From NCBI RefSeq assembly GCF_014395425.1, contig NZ_CP060711.1, positions 2,480,001-2,544,000 on the forward strand: 64,000 nt of DNA, written 5' to 3'. The position numbers were made by a program, and so were the translations under genes. This stretch comes from Thermomonas brevis. GTDB taxonomy: Bacteria; Pseudomonadota; Gammaproteobacteria; Xanthomonadales; Xanthomonadaceae. This document shows, one piece after another, positions 27,835-36,221 of this stretch. The notes beneath the pieces were generated by a model, which worked only from the letters and a program-made list of their open reading frames with translations, searched no databases and had not been told where the DNA came from. Each line of letters starts with the position of its first letter. Position 1 is the stretch's first letter.

Positions 27835-29997
27835 ATGTCCGTTGCCGCCATCGCCACCATCACCTGGAACGACGCGCTGGCGCGCCTGCCGAAGGACGCG
27901 CTGCCTGCGCCACTGGCCGCGTTCTGGCACGAGCGCGCCGAGGCCGGCGCGCCGATGCGCGACCGCGCCGACGTGCTCGCCGATACGCTGTCGATCGTCG
28001 CCTCGCTCAACGCCGACGCCGAGGTGCTGGCCGCGACCTTGCTGGATTCGCTGGTCGACATCGAAGCGCTGGCGGCCGAGGCGCAGGTCGAGGTGCCGGA
28101 GCGCCTGCACGTGCTGCTGGAAGGCCAGCGCGCCGCCAGCCGGGTGTGGGCGCTGCACCGCGACCACGGCGGCGGGCGCAACCCGGAAGGGATGCGCCGC
28201 CTGCTGCTGGCGCTGGTACGCGACCTGCGGGTGGTGCCGATCGTGCTGTCGCGCCAGCTTTCGCGCATGCGCGCGGCGTGGCGGTTGCCGATGGAGGAGC
28301 AGCGCGCACTGGCGCGGATGACCCGCGACATCCACGCGCCGCTGGCCAACCGGCTCGGCATCTGGCAGCTGAAATGGGAGCTGGAGGACCTCGCGTTCCG
28401 CGTCCTGGAACCTGATGCCTACCTGCGCATCGCGCAGTCGCTGGACGACGACCGCAGCGGGCGCGAGCGCTACATCGAAACGGTGCTCGAACTCCTGCGC
28501 AAGGCGGTGGCGGAGCAGGGCATCGAGGCCGACGTCGCCGGCCGTCCCAAGCACATCTACAGCATCTGGCGGAAGATGCAGCGCAAGGCGCTGCCGATCG
28601 AGGAGTTGTACGACCTGCGCGCGCTGCGCGTGCTGGTCGAGGACATCCCCACCTGCTACGCCGTGCTGGGGCTGGTGCACGCGCTGTGGGTGCCGATCCC
28701 GAGCGAGTTCGACGACTACGTGGCCCGGCCCAAGCCGAACGGCTACCGCTCGCTGCACACCGCGGTGATCGGCCCCGCCGGCAAGACCTTGGAAGTGCAG
28801 ATCCGCACTCGCGAGATGCATGCGCAGTCCGAGCTCGGCGTGGCCGCGCACTGGCGCTACAAGGAAGGCGGCAGCGCCGGCGGCGCGACCATGGACAAGC
28901 GCATCGCGTGGATGCGCAAGCTGCTGGAGCAGGCCGCCGAGGCGGCAGGCGAGGGCGAGGCCGCGCCGCTGCACGGCATCGACAGCGACCTGGTCGAGGA
29001 TCGCGTGTACGCGCTCACGCCCAAGGGCGAGGTGATCGACCTGCCGCAGGGCGGCACCGTGCTCGACTTCGCCTACGCCATCCACAGCATGGTCGGCCAC
29101 CGCTGCCGCGGCGCGAAGGTGGATGGCCGGATCGTGCCGCTGACCCATGCGCTGCGCACCGGCGAGCGGGTGGAGATACTCACCGGCAAGACCGCCGAGC
29201 CGCGCCGCGACTGGCTGCAGCCGAGCGCCGGCTTCCTCGCCAGCAGCCGCTCGCGCGACAAGGTGCGGGCCTGGTTCAACAAGCTCGACCGCGAACGCAA
29301 CCTGCAGGCCGGCCGCGAGTTGCTGGACCGCGACCTGCGCCGGATGGGCCTGCTGCACACCGACCTGACGCCGGTGCTGGGCCGGTTCAACGCGCAGACC
29401 GAGGACGACCTGCTGGTGCTGGTGGCGCTGGGCGACGTCGGCCCGAACCAGGTCGGGCGCGCGCTGCTGGACCTGGAGAAGGCGACGCAGGAGCCCGAAC
29501 CCGCGCTCCCCGCGCTGCCCGCCAAACCGGCCGCCTCCGCGGCGCCGGGCGCCGGCGCGGTCACCGTGCAGGGCGTGGACAACCTGCTGGCGCAGGTGGC
29601 GCGCTGCTGCCAGCCGCTGCCGGGCGAGGCCATCGTCGGCTACCTGACCCGCGCGCGCGGCGTCAGCGTGCATCGCCCGGACTGCGCCGCGTTCCTGCGG
29701 CTGGCGGCGAAGGAGCCGGCGCGGGTGCTGCCGGTGGAATGGGGCACGCGCCGCAACGGGCAGGAGGTGGCCGTGCGCGTCGATGCCGTGGACCGCAAGT
29801 GGCTGCTCAAGGACATCACCACGCTGGTGGCGCAGGTCGGCGTGCACGTGCTGGCCTTGCGCACGGACCCGATGCGCGGGGGCAACGGGCGCGTGCGCGT
29901 GCAGCTGCAGGCGCGGGTGTCCGACTACGAACAACTCGGCCTGTTGCTGGCGCGGCTGGAATCGCTGCCCGGCGTGGAGGCCGCGCGGCGCGCATGA
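27835..29997 (+). CDS. relA: GTP pyrophosphokinase RelA
   Basis: This ribosome-associated (p)ppGpp synthetase of 720 residues triggers the stringent response. The N-terminal hydrolase region lacks the HD-motif residues (LLDSLVDIEA in their place), so it is probably synthetase-only. The synthetase domain has the RelA-type EFDDYVARPKPNGYRSLHT, whose acidic EFDD distinguishes it from SpoT-like RFDD, then VQIRTREMHAQSELGVAAHW. A TGS domain (DRVYALTPKGEVIDLP), a Cys motif (QVARCCQPLPGE) and a C-terminal ACT domain follow. Its stop overlaps the next start by ATGA. Confidence 0.95.
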   Translation: MSVAAIATITWNDALARLPKDALPAPLAAFWHERAEAGAPMRDRADVLADTLSIVASLNADAEVLAATLLDSLVDIEALAAEAQVEVPERLHVLLEGQRAASRVWALHRDHGGGRNPEGMRRLLLALVRDLRVVPIVLSRQLSRMRAAWRLPMEEQRALARMTRDIHAPLANRLGIWQLKWELEDLAFRVLEPDAYLRIAQSLDDDRSGRERYIETVLELLRKAVAEQGIEADVAGRPKHIYSIWRKMQRKALPIEELYDLRALRVLVEDIPTCYAVLGLVHALWVPIPSEFDDYVARPKPNGYRSLHTAVIGPAGKTLEVQIRTREMHAQSELGVAAHWRYKEGGSAGGATMDKRIAWMRKLLEQAAEAAGEGEAAPLHGIDSDLVEDRVYALTPKGEVIDLPQGGTVLDFAYAIHSMVGHRCRGAKVDGRIVPLTHALRTGERVEILTGKTAEPRRDWLQPSAGFLASSRSRDKVRAWFNKLDRERNLQAGRELLDRDLRRMGLLHTDLTPVLGRFNAQTEDDLLVLVALGDVGPNQVGRALLDLEKATQEPEPALPALPAKPAASAAPGAGAVTVQGVDNLLAQVARCCQPLPGEAIVGYLTRARGVSVHRPDCAAFLRLAAKEPARVLPVEWGTRRNGQEVAVRVDAVDRKWLLKDITTLVAQVGVHVLALRTDPMRGGNGRVRVQLQARVSDYEQLGLLLARLESLPGVEAARRA

Positions 29998-31502
29998 AGC
30001 GCTTCGCGTCCGTGCCGGCCCGGCGCGCCGAATGGCGCGCGCGCTGGCAGGCGCTGCCGAGGCAGGGACGTATCGCCGCGCTGGCCTGCGCTGTCGTCCT
30101 GCCGCTGGCGCTGTTGGGCGTGTTCGTGTTCCGTGATGCGCTGGGCCGCTGGCTGTGGCCCGATCCGCGCTACGACGCGCTGCGCCAGCGCGCGGAAGTC
30201 GCGCTGCAGGCGGGCAGGTTGACCAGCACGGACGGCGGCGGCGCGCGCGAACTGTTCGAAGCGGCGCTGGCCCTGCAACCCGATCAGCTGGAAGCGCGCG
30301 ACGGCTTGGCGCGGGTGGCGCTGGCCGCGGCGGCGCGCGCCGAAGCCGGCGCGAAGGCGGGCGATGCCGCACGTGCGCATGCCGCACTGCAACTGGCGCG
30401 CGAGCTGCAGGCGCCGAAGGCGCGCGTCGATGCGCTGGAAGCCAGGTTGCAGACGATGCAGGCGCAGGCGGTCGGCATCGACGACCTGCTGGAACGCGCG
30501 CGCGCCGCGCACGACGCCGGCCATCTGGACGACGGCTCCGATGCCGCGCTGCCGCTGTTCCAGCAGGTGCTGCAGGCGCAGCCGCGCAACCAGCGCGCGC
30601 TGGAAGGCCGCGAGGACGCGCTGGAAGACCTGTTGAAACCGGCCGACGGCTTGCTCGCGCGCGGCGACCTGCTGCGCGTGTCGGAACTGGTGCATCGCGC
30701 CGAGAGTTTCGATCCCGGCCATGCCGCGCTGCCTGCCCTGCACGCCGATCTGGCGCGGGCGCTGGAAGCGCGCGGCCTGCGCATCCAGAGTCTGCTGGCG
30801 CGCGGCCGCGTCGAAGCCGCGGCGCAGGCTTGCGGCGAGCTGCGCCTGCTGGAAGTCGGATCGGTGCCCGGCGTCTGCGCCGCGCCGCTGGGCGATGCGC
30901 TGCTGCGCGCGGCCGGCACCGTTCCTGCTGATCGGGCCACCCGCCTGCTGGCATTGGCCCGTGAAGCCGGGGTGGATCCGGCGCGCGTGCAGCAGGCGCA
31001 GCGGCATCTGCGCCAGACCCATCGAAATGGATCGCATTCCGCGCCGGTCGCGGAAACCCCGCATGCCCGCATCCGCGTCACGGCGTTGCTGGAACAGATG
31101 GAACGCGCCCGCATCCGCGGCGACTGGCTGACCCCGCCCGGCGACAGCGCCTGGGACCGGCTGCGCGAAGCGCGCGCGCTGGCCCCGCACGACCCGCGCG
31201 TGCTGCGCGCTTCGGAATCGCTGCTGGCGGCGGCGCGCAACTGCAACGCCGACGCCCTGCGCGACAACAACCTCGGCCGCGCGCTGGCCTGTCTCGACGC
31301 GTGGCGGCAGCTCGCGCCGTCCGACGAAGGTGTCGCCGAGGCGCGGCGACGGCTGGCCCAGCGCTGGATCGCCATCGGCATCGAACGGCTGGAAGCCGGC
31401 CAGACCCTGGATGCCCGCCGCGCGCTGGAGCAGGCGCGCGCGCTCGACCCGCAGGCGCCGGGGCTGGGCGAGTTCGCGGAGCGGGTGGGGAAGGCGCGGT
31501 AG
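29994..31502 (+). CDS. TPR-like inner-membrane protein of unknown function
   Basis: This is a 502-residue protein with a basic cytoplasmic N-terminus, one membrane helix (IAALACAVVLPLALLGVFVF), then a long helical region of repeated A/L/E-rich helices with TPR-type spacing (ARELFEAALALQPDQLEARDGL, ALPLFQQVLQAQPRNQRAL and RRALEQARALDPQAPGLGEF). The region is probably periplasmic. It overlaps relA by four bases and should be co-expressed with it. It is not recognised as a named family. A scaffold or complex-assembly role is possible but not shown. Confidence 0.75.
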   Translation: MKRFASVPARRAEWRARWQALPRQGRIAALACAVVLPLALLGVFVFRDALGRWLWPDPRYDALRQRAEVALQAGRLTSTDGGGARELFEAALALQPDQLEARDGLARVALAAAARAEAGAKAGDAARAHAALQLARELQAPKARVDALEARLQTMQAQAVGIDDLLERARAAHDAGHLDDGSDAALPLFQQVLQAQPRNQRALEGREDALEDLLKPADGLLARGDLLRVSELVHRAESFDPGHAALPALHADLARALEARGLRIQSLLARGRVEAAAQACGELRLLEVGSVPGVCAAPLGDALLRAAGTVPADRATRLLALAREAGVDPARVQQAQRHLRQTHRNGSHSAPVAETPHARIRVTALLEQMERARIRGDWLTPPGDSAWDRLREARALAPHDPRVLRASESLLAAARNCNADALRDNNLGRALACLDAWRQLAPSDEGVAEARRRLAQRWIAIGIERLEAGQTLDARRALEQARALDPQAPGLGEFAERVGKAR

Positions 31503-31519
31503 CGGGAATTCGCCTGCCG

Positions 31520-31558
31520 GCGATCAGTCCAGGCGATCAGTCCAGACAATCAGCCTAG
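31520..31558. repeat. Short tandem repeat, three 13-base units
   Basis: GCGATCAGTCCAG occurs twice in exact tandem (31520-31532, 31533-31545), then a diverged third copy ACAATCAGCCTAG that overlaps the stop codon of the glycosyltransferase gene. Confidence 0.85.
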
Positions 31559-33640
31559 GAACAGGGCACGCACCACCGCGCGCGCGGCGTCGATGGAAAA
31601 ATGCCGCGCCACGTTCTCCCGGCCGCTCTCCGCCAGCCGCTCCCACAGCGCCGCATCGTCGTACGCGCGCAGCGTCGCGCGGGCGAACGCTTCGGCGTCG
31701 TCGGCCACCAGCACGTCCTCGCCGTCGCGCAGGTGCATGCCCTCGACCGCGCAGGCGGTGGCTACGACCGGCAGGCCGTGCGCCATCGCCTGGTTGATCT
31801 TGCCCTTGACGCCGGCGCCGAAGCGCAGCGGCGCCACCGAGACGCGGCAGGCGTCCAGCCACGGCTGCAGGTCGGGTACGTGGCCGTGGATGTGCACGCC
31901 CGGAAGCGCGGCGAGCCGCTCGATCGCGTCCGGCACGTCGCCGCCGATGCAATGGAAGCGGATGTCCGGATGCACGGCGCGAATATGCGGGAACACCGAT
32001 TCCGCGAACCAGCGCACCGCATCCGCGTTCGGCGGATGGCGGAAGCCGCCGACGAACAGCAGGTCGCGACGCGCGGCGAAACCGGGGCCGGAGGGTGCGA
32101 GCCGGTGCAGGTTGGACAACACTTCCACCCGCGCCTCCGGCGCGTCCTGCGCCAGCAGCGCGCGCTCGGCGTCGCTGACCACGAAGGTGGCGTCGGCGCG
32201 CGCGATCAGCTCGAGTTCCAGCGCGCGCGTCTGCTCCGCGGCGCGCAGCGCGGCGGCATCGCCCGCCAGTTCCGCAGCGCGGCGTTCGCGCAGGTAGTGC
32301 AAATCCACGGTGTCGAACAGCAGGCGCGCCTGCGGCGCGTGCCGGCGCAGCAGCGGGAAAAGCTCGCGGGCGATGTAGTGGCGGCTGACCATCGCCGCAT
32401 GGAAGCGCGGCCCGTGTTCGCGCAGCCAGGCCGGCAGGCGCGCCGCGTACGGCGCGTGCCAGCACTCCACGCCCAGCGCCTGCAATGCGCGGGTGTAGCC
32501 GTCGTCGCTCTTGCCGCTGGACGGCAGGAACACCACGTGCGCGCCTTCCTCGATCAGCAGGCGCATCAGTTCGACCAGCCGCAGCGATCCGGAATCGCGG
32601 TCCGGGCGTGGCGTGTATTCGTCGACGATCAGGATCTGCCGCTGCCCGCGATGCAGCAGCGCCGGGGACGGTTCGCGTCCCGGCGTTGGCTGGCCGCGCA
32701 GCGCGTCGCCCCACTTATCGGCGAACACGCGCTGGTTGCGTACCTGCGCCGCTTTCGGGCCGCTGGACAAATCGGTGCCGGCGCTGGTGCCTTCGTCGTG
32801 CACCACCACGGCCGCCGGCTGGTAGAGCGTTCGCCGGCCGGCGGCGCGCACCGCGAAGGCAAGGTCGGTGTCCTCGTAATAGGCCGGCGCGTAGCGCGTG
32901 TCGAACCCGCCCAGTTGCCGGAACAGCGCGCGCGGGATCGCGATGGCCGCGCCGCTGAGGTAGTCGGCGTCGCGCAGGTAGCAGAAGCGGCAATCGTCCG
33001 GATCCTCGAAGCGGCCGTAGTTCCAGCCGCCGCCGTCGGAGAACGCGACGCCGCCGGCTTCCTGCAGGCGGCCGTCCGGATAGACCAGCTTGGCGCCGGC
33101 CAGCCCGGCGTCCGGATGGTCGTCGAAGGTGCGGAGCAGCGCGTCCAGCCAGCCGGGCTGCGGCACGGTGTCGTTGTTGAGGAACACCAGGAACTCGCCG
33201 CGCGCCTGCGCCGCGCCGTCGTTGCAGGCGACGATGAAGCCGCCGTTGCGCGTCCGCGGGTGCAGGCGAATGCCGCCGATGGCGCGGAGCTTCTCCAGCG
33301 AATCGTCGGGCGAGGCGTCGTCGACCACGATCACTTCGAACGGCACGCCCGGCGGATGCGCGGCGATGCTGCGCAGGCAGGCCAGGGTGTGGGCGAACGC
33401 GCCGTACACCGGGATGACGATGCTGGCCCGCGGCGAGCCGGATGACGGCAGCGCGAACGGCGCGAACGCCGCCGGTTCCGGCGCGTACAGCGCCGCGGAT
33501 GCGGCCGGTGCGCGCCGGAACTGCAGCGCCACCCGCCGCCAGGTGGCGGCCAGTCCGCGGCTGCGCAGGCTGGCCCAGCCGCGCCGCCACAGGCCAAGCG
33601 CGCGCAGATACCAGAAGCGCGCTTCGACGGGGACGGGCAT
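31550..33640 (-). CDS. Two-domain glycosyltransferase (GT2 plus GT4)
   Basis: This protein has 696 residues. The first half is a GT-A family 2 domain: ASIVIPVYGAFAHTLACL, VIVVDDASPD, the metal-binding FLNNDT, then AYYEDTDLAFAVRAAG. The second half is a GT-B family 4 domain: LIVDEYTPRPDRDSGS, LFDTVDLHYLRER, LLFVGGFRHPPNADAVRWF and the C-terminal PLRFGAGVKGKINQAMAHGLPVV with the Glu motif region. It probably builds a surface polysaccharide, O-antigen or glycan. The acceptor is unknown. AGGAG before ATG 33640 decides the start. It is divergent from mrcB, and no other polysaccharide genes are in view. Confidence 0.9.
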   Translation of the reverse strand: MPVPVEARFWYLRALGLWRRGWASLRSRGLAATWRRVALQFRRAPAASAALYAPEPAAFAPFALPSSGSPRASIVIPVYGAFAHTLACLRSIAAHPPGVPFEVIVVDDASPDDSLEKLRAIGGIRLHPRTRNGGFIVACNDGAAQARGEFLVFLNNDTVPQPGWLDALLRTFDDHPDAGLAGAKLVYPDGRLQEAGGVAFSDGGGWNYGRFEDPDDCRFCYLRDADYLSGAAIAIPRALFRQLGGFDTRYAPAYYEDTDLAFAVRAAGRRTLYQPAAVVVHDEGTSAGTDLSSGPKAAQVRNQRVFADKWGDALRGQPTPGREPSPALLHRGQRQILIVDEYTPRPDRDSGSLRLVELMRLLIEEGAHVVFLPSSGKSDDGYTRALQALGVECWHAPYAARLPAWLREHGPRFHAAMVSRHYIARELFPLLRRHAPQARLLFDTVDLHYLRERRAAELAGDAAALRAAEQTRALELELIARADATFVVSDAERALLAQDAPEARVEVLSNLHRLAPSGPGFAARRDLLFVGGFRHPPNADAVRWFAESVFPHIRAVHPDIRFHCIGGDVPDAIERLAALPGVHIHGHVPDLQPWLDACRVSVAPLRFGAGVKGKINQAMAHGLPVVATACAVEGMHLRDGEDVLVADDAEAFARATLRAYDDAALWERLAESGRENVARHFSIDAARAVVRALFLG

Positions 33641-33751
33641 GCGGCTGAACTCCTGCACAAGGATCGGGGAAATCCGCGCATGGCCGCACCGGCGGCTGCG
33701 CTAGACTCGGGACCGACGCCATTGTCGCATCCAGCGGCCCACTGCCAGCCA

Positions 33752-36208
33752 ATGCCCCGCATCCAAGACGAAGAAGACGAGCTGTACGACGACGAAGACG
33801 GCGATGGCGGCGGTCCCGGCTGGCGCCGCCGGCTGCTGACCTGGGGCCTGGCCGCCGCGGCGCTGCTGCTGGGCTTCCTGATTCCCTACCTGCTGTACCT
33901 GAACCACGAAGTCGGCGAGCGCTTCGGCAAGCTGCGCTGGCAGGTGCCGACGCGGGTGTACGCGCGGCCGCTGCTGCTGCGCACCGGGCTGGCGATGGAT
34001 GCGCAGACGCTGAAGACCGAGCTGGACGCCGCCTCGTACCGCGACGGCGACGGCCAGCGCGCCGGCACCTACGCGCGCAACGGCGCGCGCTGGCGCATTT
34101 CCAGCCGCGGTTTCAACGACGTCGACGGGCGCATCGCTCCGGCGCAGCTGGAAGTGACGCTGTCGGGCGGCGAAGTGGCCGCCATCCGCGACGTCGCCGG
34201 CAAGCGCGCGCTGCGCAGCGCGCGGCTCGATCCGGCGCGGATCGCCACGCTTTATGGCCAGAACCAGGAGGAACGCCGGCTGGTGCGGATCGAGGAGGTC
34301 CCCGAGCTGCTGGTGACCGGCCTGCAGGCGGTGGAGGACCGCGACTTCAACCACCACATCGGCATCGACATCAGCGGCATGCTGCGCGCCGCCTTCGTCA
34401 ACGTGAAGTCCGGCGGCGACACCCGCCAGGGCGCCAGCACGCTGACCCAGCAGCTGGCGCGCAGCGGCCTGCTCGGCATCGGCAAGGAACAGACCTACAG
34501 CCGCAAGTTCAAGGAGATCCTGTTCGCGCTGCTGCTGGAGGCGCGCTACGACAAGCGCACGATCCTGGAGGCGTATTTCAACCAGGTCGACCTGGGCCAG
34601 CGCGGCGCGCAGGCGATTCGCGGCGTGTCGGCGGCGTCGGAGTTCTGGTTCGGGCGCGAGCTGAAGGATCTGTCCACCGAGCAGATCGCGCTGCTGATCG
34701 GCATGGTCAAGGGGCCGTCCTGGTACAACCCGCGCCGTAACCCGGAGCGCGCCACCGGGCGCCGCAACTTCGTGCTCGGCGAAATGCGCGAAACCGGGCT
34801 GATCGACGACAAGGAATACCGCCGCGCGCTCAAAGCGCCGCTGGGTGTCACCGCGAACGCCGGCAACCTGGCCGCCAACCGCTTCCCCGCCTACGTGGAC
34901 CTGGTGCGCAAGCAGCTCGCCCGCGACTACCCGGCGGACAAGCTGTCCGGCGCCGGCCTGGCGGTGATGACCGGGATGTCGCCGTCCGCGCAGGGCTATG
35001 CCGAGGGCGCGGTGGCGCGCACGCTGAAGGCGCTGCACGGCAAGAATCGGCCGCCGCTGCAGGCCGGGCTGGTGATGACCGACGTGCACGACGGCGACGT
35101 GCTGGCGGTGGTCGGCAGCCGCGAGTTCACCGAGCCCGGCTTCAACCGCGCGGTCGACGCCAGGCGCCCGGTCGGCTCGCTGCTCAAGCCGTTCGTGTAC
35201 CTGCTGGCGCTGGCGCAGCCGGACAAGTGGTCGCTGGCCAGCACCATCAGCGACGCGCCGGTGAGCGTCGGCCTGGGCCGGGGCCGCACCTGGAATCCGG
35301 GCAATTCCGACGGCCGCAGCCACGGCACCGTGCACCTGCTGGACGCGCTGGCGCAGAGCTACAACCAGGCGACGGTGCGGCTGGGCATGGACGTGCAGCC
35401 GCAGCGGCTGGCGGCGCTGATCCGCGCGCTGGCGGGGATCGAATCCGAGGCGCAGCCCTCGCTGATCCTGGGCGCGGTGGACCAGAGCCCGTACGCGATG
35501 GCGCAGCTCTACCAGTTCCTCGCCTCCGGCGGCGAAATCCAGCCGCTGCACGCGGTGCGCGGCGTGCTCGATCTGCAGGGCCGCACCATCAAGCGCTACG
35601 ACAGCGACGCCCCGCCGGCGCAGAAGGGCGACGCGGTGGCGGCGCGGCTGGTGGGCAGCGCGCTGCAGTACGCGGTGACCTCCGGCACCGGCCACGCGCT
35701 GATCCGCGACGGCCTGGGCCGGCTCGCCCCGGCCGGCAAGACCGGCACCAGCAACGACAGCCGCGACAGCTGGTTCGCCGGCTATACCGGCGATCACCTC
35801 GCCGTGGTCTGGGTCGGCAACGACCAGAACCAGCCGACCGGCCTGTACGGCGCGACCGGCGGCATGCGGGTGTGGTCGGACATCTTCGCGCGGCTGCCCA
35901 GCGAATCGCTGCGGCTGTCCGGTGAGGGCATCGACTGGCGCTGGCTGCTGGACGGGCAGAGCACCGACGCCGACTGCCCCGGCGCGCGCCGCTTTCCGTT
36001 CGTGGCCGGCCACGCGCCCGCCTACCAGCCCTGCCAGTACGCGCCGCCGGTGGAACTGGACGAGTTCGGCAATCCGCTGCCGCCGGAAGACGAGACGCAG
36101 AATCCGCTGCAACGCGCCGGCCAGGCGCTCCGCAATTTCTTCGGTGGCGGCGATCCCGCCAGGCAGGCACCGCCGCAGGAGACGCCGCAGCCGCGGCCGG
36201 CGCAGTGA
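33752..36208 (+). CDS. mrcB: Penicillin-binding protein 1B
   Basis: This bifunctional murein synthase of 818 residues makes and cross-links peptidoglycan in the periplasm. It has an acidic cytoplasmic tail (DEEDELYDDEDGDGGG), one anchor helix at about residues 30-52 and a UB2H-like domain. The glycosyltransferase has EDRDFNHHIGID, RQGASTLTQQLAR, ILEAYFNQV and KGPSWYNPRRNP. The transpeptidase has SLLK (SxxK), SYN (SxN) and KTGTSND (KTG). A Pro/Gln-rich C-terminal tail follows. The ATG at 33752 begins the acidic tail. The length is close to that of E. coli PBP1B. Confidence 0.95.
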   Translation: MPRIQDEEDELYDDEDGDGGGPGWRRRLLTWGLAAAALLLGFLIPYLLYLNHEVGERFGKLRWQVPTRVYARPLLLRTGLAMDAQTLKTELDAASYRDGDGQRAGTYARNGARWRISSRGFNDVDGRIAPAQLEVTLSGGEVAAIRDVAGKRALRSARLDPARIATLYGQNQEERRLVRIEEVPELLVTGLQAVEDRDFNHHIGIDISGMLRAAFVNVKSGGDTRQGASTLTQQLARSGLLGIGKEQTYSRKFKEILFALLLEARYDKRTILEAYFNQVDLGQRGAQAIRGVSAASEFWFGRELKDLSTEQIALLIGMVKGPSWYNPRRNPERATGRRNFVLGEMRETGLIDDKEYRRALKAPLGVTANAGNLAANRFPAYVDLVRKQLARDYPADKLSGAGLAVMTGMSPSAQGYAEGAVARTLKALHGKNRPPLQAGLVMTDVHDGDVLAVVGSREFTEPGFNRAVDARRPVGSLLKPFVYLLALAQPDKWSLASTISDAPVSVGLGRGRTWNPGNSDGRSHGTVHLLDALAQSYNQATVRLGMDVQPQRLAALIRALAGIESEAQPSLILGAVDQSPYAMAQLYQFLASGGEIQPLHAVRGVLDLQGRTIKRYDSDAPPAQKGDAVAARLVGSALQYAVTSGTGHALIRDGLGRLAPAGKTGTSNDSRDSWFAGYTGDHLAVVWVGNDQNQPTGLYGATGGMRVWSDIFARLPSESLRLSGEGIDWRWLLDGQSTDADCPGARRFPFVAGHAPAYQPCQYAPPVELDEFGNPLPPEDETQNPLQRAGQALRNFFGGGDPARQAPPQETPQPRPAQ

Positions 36209-36221
36209 ACCGGACCGGGCA

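Noticed and set aside
27808..30954. A 1048-codon antisense frame opposite relA and the TPR-like gene
   Set aside because: No domains recognised; both plus-strand genes are convincing.
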